A DNA stretch of 64,000 nucleotides from Torulaspora globosa (taxonomy: Eukaryota; Ascomycota; Saccharomycetes; Saccharomycetales; Saccharomycetaceae): contig NC_050731.1 of the NCBI RefSeq assembly GCF_014133895.1, positions 62,001 through 126,000 on the forward strand. Direction: 5' to 3'. The notes beneath the pieces were generated by a model. That model did no database searches. It saw nothing but the letters and a program-made list of their open reading frames with translations, and was not told where the DNA came from. Positions within the stretch are counted from its first letter, which is position 1, and each line of letters begins with the position of its first letter. Positions 61,401-64,000 of this stretch are shown in pieces. The position numbers and the translations under genes were made by a program.

Positions 61401-63599
61401 CAGAAGGCCGAATTTTTCACTCTGAAAGGTATGTTTTTATCAAAATTGAGAGCGCATGATGAGGCAAATCAAGCCTTCGCTACCGCTGTACAAATTGACC
61501 TGAACTTGGCCAAAGCTTGGGCCCAATGGGGCTTTTTTAATGATCGCCGTCTTTCGGAGGAACCCAATAACACTAGCTTCGCTAGTAATGCTATCAGTTG
61601 CTATTTGCAGGCTGCAGGTCTGTACAAGAATGCCAAGACCCGGAAGCTACTTTGTAGAATTTTATGGCTGATAAGTATGGATGATCCATCGGGCTCATCA
61701 GCTAATGCCTTTGAGTCTTTCCGTGGGGAGGTACCAGTTTGGTATTGGATAACATTCATTCCGCAGCTTTTGACATCACTTTCTCACAAAGAAGCGAACC
61801 TAGTTCGACAAATATTAATCCGCATTGCTAAAAGCTATCCTCAGGCCTTGCATTTCCAACTGCGCACTACCAAGGAGGATTTTGCGGTAATACAGAGACA
61901 AACCTTGGCAGTAATGGGTGAAAAGGGTGACAGTCAGTTCCAAAATGGCTCGCAGAACGGTGGTCCACGTCAACCCTGGGAGTATCTACAAGAGTTGAAT
62001 AATATTCTCAAGACGGCTTATCCTTTACTTGCTTTATCTCTAGAGTCGCTAGTGGCACAAATTAATGAGCGTTTCAAGTCCAGTACAGATGAGGATCTTT
62101 TCAGGCTCATAAATGTGCTCCTGATTGATGGAACTTTCAATTACAATCGGTTGCCGTTCCCTAGAAGCAATCCAAAACTTCCTGCTAATACGGAGACAAA
62201 TTTAATAAGATTCTCGGAGACGCTTTTGGCACCACATATTCGGCCAAAGTTCAATGCTGATTTTATTGATAGCAAGCCAGACTTCGAAACTTACATCAAG
62301 AGATTAAGATACTGGCGGAAGCGCTTAGAGAATAAACTTGATAGAGCGCCTAAAGTTGAAAACTTGGAGAGATTGTGTCCCCACTTGAGTAACTTCCATC
62401 ATCAGAAGTTTGAGGATATTGAAATACCGGGACAATATCTGTTGAACAAAGATAATAACATGCATTTTGCCAAGATTGCACGTTTTCTACCTGAGGTAGA
62501 TTTTGTTCGCGGTACTCATTCATCTTACAGAAGGTTGACTATTCGTGGTAGCGATGGTGCCCTGCATCACTTTGCTGTTCAGTACCCATCTGTACGGCAT
62601 TCAAGGCGCGAAGAGAGGATGTCTCAGCTGTTTAGACTATTCAACAGATCTTTGTCGAAAAATGTTCAAACCAGGAGCCGTGACATTGAGTTCACCTTGC
62701 CTATTGCTGTACCATTATCTCCTCAGGTCCGAATAATGAATGACAACCCGGCTTGTGAAACTTTGCATCAGATTTATGATCAGTACTGCGCAAAGAACAA
62801 TATGGATCCAGACACTGTTCAAGATTTTGTCAATGAGCAACTGAACATAGCACATGACAAGGCGCTACCTCCGCCAGACCTAACTGTTGTGAAGGTCGAG
62901 ATATTTAGCTCCATTCAGTCAATGTTTTTGCCAACTACAGTTTTGGTCGATTATTTTATGGCTCTTTTCGATCAATTTGAGGATTTCTGGCTCTTCAGAA
63001 AACAATTTGCCTCTCATTATGGTGCTTTTGTTTTCATGACATATATGATGATGATCAATAACCGAACCCCCCATAAGATCCACGTCGATAAGAGATCAGG
63101 GAATGTCTTCACATTAGAAATGCTCCCTTCAAGATATCCATATGAAAGAGTGAAACCCTTGCTGAAGAATACGGATTTGAACCTACCTCCTGATGCCCCG
63201 ATATTCCACAACAATGAACCTGTACCTTTCAGACTTACTCCGAACATTCAAAAGCTGATTGGAGATTCTGCTTTGGAAGGTATATTCTCCATCGATATAT
63301 TTGTTATTTCAAGGGCACTGATGGAGCCAGATAATGAACTGAATACCTACTTGACACTTTTTATTCGCGATGAAGTGATATCATGGTTTAGCAATCTACA
63401 CCGCCCAATAGCCGAAAATCCTCAATTGAGAGAGATGGTACAAGCCAACGTAGACTTGATCATAAGAAAAGTTGCTCAGTTGGGTCATTTGAGCTCGAAT
63501 CCGGCCGTTACTACGCAGTTCATTCTGGACTGCATCAGCTCGGCTGTTAATCCAAGAAATCTGGCCAAGTCTGATCTCAGTTACCTTCCATGGTTTTAG
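52404..63599 (+). CDS. TRA1: TRA1, PIKK-family pseudokinase scaffold of SAGA and NuA4
   Basis: A single 11.2 kb ORF of 3731 codons (S. cerevisiae YHR099W, 3744 aa). Tra1 binds activators and is shared by the SAGA and NuA4 acetyltransferase complexes. Most of the protein is HEAT-repeat helical solenoid; the FAT region lies at about residues 2600-3150, and the PI3K-like domain at about 3350-3650 lacks the usual kinase catalytic residues (DKRSGNVFTLEMLPSR where a DFG-type loop would be). The FATC end is SDLSYLPWF, with the terminal Phe known to matter in yeast. The N-terminus has an acidic insert near residue 175-200. ATG 52404 is the first; ATG 52419 (MSYSEQIDQ) aligns better with the S. cerevisiae start (MSLTEQIEQ). 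Confidence 0.98.
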   Translation: MFRSDMSYSEQIDQLASKFGDEHVTLEERHAAISELCDVLEFLNTPDNYQSFFKAVIPTVVKQLEVVPASFDLGSSEHKLRNSMFTVLNRCPMNQALEPYVPSLMEVLLASLPKENEENGVLCMKILTSLFKSFKALLQNQVEQFIQIIVQIYKNSPESVRQAFDENSSETVNFEDDEMKDDDQLLNADIEADDRDLNGRPKADDVGKHSKSTLYSFKVLSECPITMVTLYSSYKQLTSTSLPQFTPLVMDLLNMQVPQQQRAREEAEARGKRFTSVSPDIKSRAVYCEFILAQIKATSFLAYVFIRGYASDFLQSYVGFIPDLIIRLLQDCPSELSSARKELLHATRHILSTNYKRLFLPKLDYLFDENVLIGSGFTTHETLRPLAYSTVADFVHNVRAELQLDDIEKTIQMYTGYLLDQSLALTVQIMSAKLLLNLVERILKLGKENPQEAPRAKKLLMIIVDAYMNRFKALNSQYNTIMKYHKKYEQNKEANTNHVQQAAVADNQETEKFMREVLHFNNENAGLPDTRSRLRKTDDEDSGEEMSSIEFFDIKNYAPLLLTSVSTSDPIKDAFYLYRTLMSFLKTIIHDLKVFNPPPAEYTINNPKLWASVSRVFSYEEVMVFKDLFHECIVGLRFFSSNTEKPNIPVKKHFDITMPSLPVSATKDGRELMDYLAFMFMQMDSSTFNEIIESEMEFMYQSMLDDSALLHIAQSFLTSEITSPNFAGILLRFLKSKLKELGNVDFNKSNILIRLFKLSFMSVNLFPNLNEIVLLPHLNDLILNSLNYATSAEEPLVYFYLIRTLFRSIGGGRFENLYRSIKPILQVLLQSLNGMILTARLPHERELYVELCITVPVRLSVLAPFLPYLMKPLVYALQGYPDLVSQGLRTLELCIDNLTAEYFDPIVEPVVEDVTKALFKLLKPQPFNHTISHTTVRILGKLGGRNRRFLKPATDLKTKDELDVEINALFKINNMADEVPLSVTPGIEAALNIMEDYRLDLTYKKSAYKYLTSVLLLLIKSSAQFPDNYAILVETAVKICSLDKIEVQPNFTPEHMRDKKRFSTQESLIIDLLQMVFFSVSIPELKDDAIQLINQLTDHFCLLQVNDTLIRKRNYSSMFNIDLKQPNVMINSKIFVKAVSHSLSSYISDVREVAVDVIKKIYEKSRLIYGEDLLYHHSFVVDLIKAFIHHCYEEAFYGKRAGVLGMKTLVEEIEISEEFLKRTQFELVDGLLFVLKDTPLQSPAIITEDAENLMLSITKKTFHDVKEETLDSKIVQNTLTDIVCELSNANPKVRKACQRCLSTISETTSIPIVRLMDHSKNFLLSPIFAKPLRALPFAMQIGNVDAVTYCLGLPDTFLRFNEELFRLLQEAIVLADAEDESLSTIQRATEYRTSEQLVQLRVACIKLLAFALKNEEFSAAQQGNIRFRILAVFFKTMLKTSPEIINTTYQALKDVLAENSKLPKELLQNGLKPMLMNLSDHQKLTVPGLEALSKLLELLIAYFKVEIGRKLLDHMNAWCRIEVLDTLFGHDIIEQMPTKIIVQIINVFHLLPPQADMFLNDLLLKVMLLERKLRLQMDSPFRAPLAKYLNRFHGPVIEYVKKNMGLRQLILFMCSILQKPEAKDLADVFEKELGNFYDHYIESISTNQVRVVSFFANMVDMFSTMVKIRGTQWLKDKRDMVFKLKEMLNLTLSTIKESNFYIDHLQLNQAVKQYQEIYLRFISFYPEEKELLLDFIEFLFANDIKLSHSLPSYIFDNIIRTPSKKQQEAYLIACVKFVLSDRVLNAQVFVLQNIVNATLIYEGVQNNNLARFGGEQKPEWLEILHSKAWNSSNQTLLNNVAGECDAYRFELLQLSAVFIKWGPELISDFKKDIIKLNWHFIKLKDVLVKQAAYLTISLFISKFDFPIKVVMQVFVAILRCSQAEARHLARQSLDVLAPVLHRRMQDFDTPNAWINWVKRVLFENSSGQNNSLYQFLINHPDLLYPSRGLFMSHIILYMSKVTFMSNNTPDNHTLAIDLGSLVLRWEAKALEDRKPAEKLSNQDVDMTGEHDPAIDHNPSDNAKELSAYSVPMNLRETCIAFLIRYLCSSNHRASETDLGLRALNILSELLSDKHWSNVNVKLFYFEKFLMYQDLGSENILFYCMNALDVLHVFFQNKSAAWIIENLTTIQNLLEKCLRVDHHDIQEALQKVLTVILKAIKAEEIINKAEEENPGKTFMKLLVTTVEQDLQGTSSVAAGVMLVWTLFMVFPQSVDPLLGLIMKTFSKLCKDHLSISQPKDASGVEEARITTGLLEKVLCLLSLKVSVLGDSRRPFLSTVALLIDRSMDQNFLRKIVTIARNWVFNNEIFPTVKEKAAILTKMLAFEVRGEPSLSKMFYEIILDLFDQKQFTNTEITVRMEQPFLVGTRVKDETIRRKFMAILDSSLERDIKERLYYVLRDQNWEFIADYPWLNQALQLLYGSFVKSHSLTLIDVYDLSGPKIIHEFLPDDVDVPPESAHPHLSSFINEHVDTFGRVCEVKAADIIEPLIELFYQDSNAIHRAWVSVFPQAYKCIPRNEKYGFVRSLITLLSKQYHSRQVAAKNNVVSMLLDSISRVDSLELPPHLVKYLAISNNSWYQCIKILESAPFNTSIDNSKILEANEDALLELYINLQEEDMFHGLWRRRAKYTETNVALSYEQVGLWDKAQQLYEVAQVKARSGALPYSEVEYALWEDNWIICAEKLQNWDILTELAKHEGFTDLLLECGWRVADWSADREALEQSVKSVMDVPTPRRQMFETFLALQNFADTRKGDQEVRRLCDEGIQLSLHKWASLPERFTPAHKWLLHGFQQYIEFLEATQVYANLHTTTVQNLDAKAQEVKRVLQAWRDRLPNIWDDVNMWNDLVTWRQHAFQVINNAYLPLIPALQQSSSNSNVNTHAYRGYHEIAWVINRFAHVARKHNMPDVCISQLARIYTLPNIEIQEAFLKLREQAKCHYQNMNELTTGLDVISNTNLVYFGTVQKAEFFTLKGMFLSKLRAHDEANQAFATAVQIDLNLAKAWAQWGFFNDRRLSEEPNNTSFASNAISCYLQAAGLYKNAKTRKLLCRILWLISMDDPSGSSANAFESFRGEVPVWYWITFIPQLLTSLSHKEANLVRQILIRIAKSYPQALHFQLRTTKEDFAVIQRQTLAVMGEKGDSQFQNGSQNGGPRQPWEYLQELNNILKTAYPLLALSLESLVAQINERFKSSTDEDLFRLINVLLIDGTFNYNRLPFPRSNPKLPANTETNLIRFSETLLAPHIRPKFNADFIDSKPDFETYIKRLRYWRKRLENKLDRAPKVENLERLCPHLSNFHHQKFEDIEIPGQYLLNKDNNMHFAKIARFLPEVDFVRGTHSSYRRLTIRGSDGALHHFAVQYPSVRHSRREERMSQLFRLFNRSLSKNVQTRSRDIEFTLPIAVPLSPQVRIMNDNPACETLHQIYDQYCAKNNMDPDTVQDFVNEQLNIAHDKALPPPDLTVVKVEIFSSIQSMFLPTTVLVDYFMALFDQFEDFWLFRKQFASHYGAFVFMTYMMMINNRTPHKIHVDKRSGNVFTLEMLPSRYPYERVKPLLKNTDLNLPPDAPIFHNNEPVPFRLTPNIQKLIGDSALEGIFSIDIFVISRALMEPDNELNTYLTLFIRDEVISWFSNLHRPIAENPQLREMVQANVDLIIRKVAQLGHLSSNPAVTTQFILDCISSAVNPRNLAKSDLSYLPWF

Positions 63600-63651
63600 T
63601 CTGCGTCGACGGATGAGTACAATGTCGACGGTTAGCGACGCACATTTTGTA
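63600..63651. terminator. Bidirectional 3' region with nested inverted repeats, TRA1 / GEP4
   Basis: Only 52 bp separate two convergent stops. CGTCGAC at 63604-63610 pairs with GTCGACG at 63624-63630, and TGCGTCG at 63602-63608 pairs with CGACGCA at 63636-63642, so two alternative hairpins are possible. An AT-rich stretch follows. Confidence 0.4.
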
Positions 63652-64000
63652 TTATATTTTTAAATAGTTGTACAAGGTTTTTTCAAATCTGGAGATTGAA
63701 CTCGTTGACTTTCTAACACCGTCTTGGACCCAAACTCCATAAGCCCCCATTTGGTTTGCCATCATGATGTCTGTAAACAGTCTGTCACCTACCACCGCGA
63801 TCTCAGAGGGATTGCTGACAACACCGTTCTTGGTAAAGTACTGTATCACTTCATCTCTGCATCCGGGTTTCTTGGTTGCGTGCCTCAGAACAGGTACTCC
63901 AGTTATAGCCTCCAATTTTTCTGCCTCCTTATAGCCTTTATCGTCGTTTGAGCCAGCAGTATTGCTAACAATGAGAAGCCTCTTGCCAGGGTACTGTCTT
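63652..64000 (-). CDS. GEP4: GEP4, mitochondrial phosphatidylglycerophosphatase (3' part only)
   Basis: The last 115 codons are visible; the frame runs off the right edge through RQYPGKRLLIVSNTAGSNDD, so the start and the catalytic DxD motif lie outside. The HAD-type motif IAVVGDRLFTDIMMAN (Mg-binding Asp) and the C-terminal KKPGCRDEVIQYF match the PGP phosphatase family. Gep4 converts phosphatidylglycerophosphate to phosphatidylglycerol, on the cardiolipin pathway in the mitochondrial inner membrane. S. cerevisiae YHR100C is next to TRA1 (YHR099W), as here. An internal TTG at 63915 is not a start. Confidence 0.93.
   Translation of the reverse strand, partial: RQYPGKRLLIVSNTAGSNDDKGYKEAEKLEAITGVPVLRHATKKPGCRDEVIQYFTKNGVVSNPSEIAVVGDRLFTDIMMANQMGAYGVWVQDGVRKSTSSISRFEKTLYNYLKI

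Noticed and set aside
1..64000. Point centromere (CDEI-AT-CDEIII) and replication origin
   Set aside because: CACGTG motifs were seen, but none is followed by an AT-rich block and a CDEIII-like TTCCGAA core. No ARS consensus was convincing by eye.

Overview
The window is nuclear DNA of a budding yeast of the family Saccharomycetaceae. Genes are compact and almost intron-free. One consensus GTATGT/TACTAAC intron is present, tRNA-Ser carries a yeast-type intron, and every recognisable gene has a Saccharomyces cerevisiae relative. Read left to right, the genes interleave two S. cerevisiae blocks, YDR334W-YDR349C and YHR087W-YHR100C, in an almost strictly alternating order. Those blocks are sister regions left by the yeast whole-genome duplication, so the host is most simply a non-duplicated (pre-WGD) species such as Lachancea, Zygosaccharomyces or Torulaspora. 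The species cannot be fixed from this sequence alone.

Layout: 1-22.1 kb is conserved housekeeping DNA: RTC1 (cut by the left edge), SWR1, RTC3, RPF1, MSN5, MRX8, GAR1, MRPS28, a cysA/CYS2-type acyltransferase not found in the S. cerevisiae reference, the YDR338C MATE transporter, YNG2, a DUF4112 protein and FCF1. An intron-containing tRNA-Ser(GCU) follows. Then comes a 3.5 kb accessory island (22.5-26.0 kb) holding only relics: a small secreted-protein-like gene, a second broken secreted glycoprotein-like gene and a probable hAT transposase fragment. 26-46.6 kb is conserved again: one arginyl-tRNA synthetase gene with two starts (mitochondrial and cytosolic), three tandem hexose transporters, SVF1, MRP1, the intron-containing PAL1 homologue, SFB3 and YPS7. 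A second island (46.7-52.0 kb) holds a Ty3/Gypsy relic with a large internal deletion, an 87-residue secreted-protein ORF related to the first-island relic, and a 146-residue membrane-protein ORF. It ends at an elongator tRNA-Met. TRA1 and the 3' part of GEP4 close the window.

Functional themes: chromatin (SWR1, and YNG2 and TRA1 of NuA4), ribosome biogenesis (RPF1, GAR1, FCF1; RPF1 and GAR1 have PAC plus RRPE promoter elements), mitochondrial translation (MRPS28, MRP1, MRX8, the long ArgRS form) and glucose uptake. Two of the three hexose transporter promoters are dense in Rgt1-type CGGANNA sites. Several reading frames open upstream of the first ATG (SWR1, RTC3, MRPS28, YDR338C, ArgRS, two HXT genes, MRP1, SFB3); for these the start was moved to an ATG.

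The most unusual material is in the two islands. Both lie on the 5' side of a tRNA gene, and both carry members of one unrecognised family of small secreted precursors.
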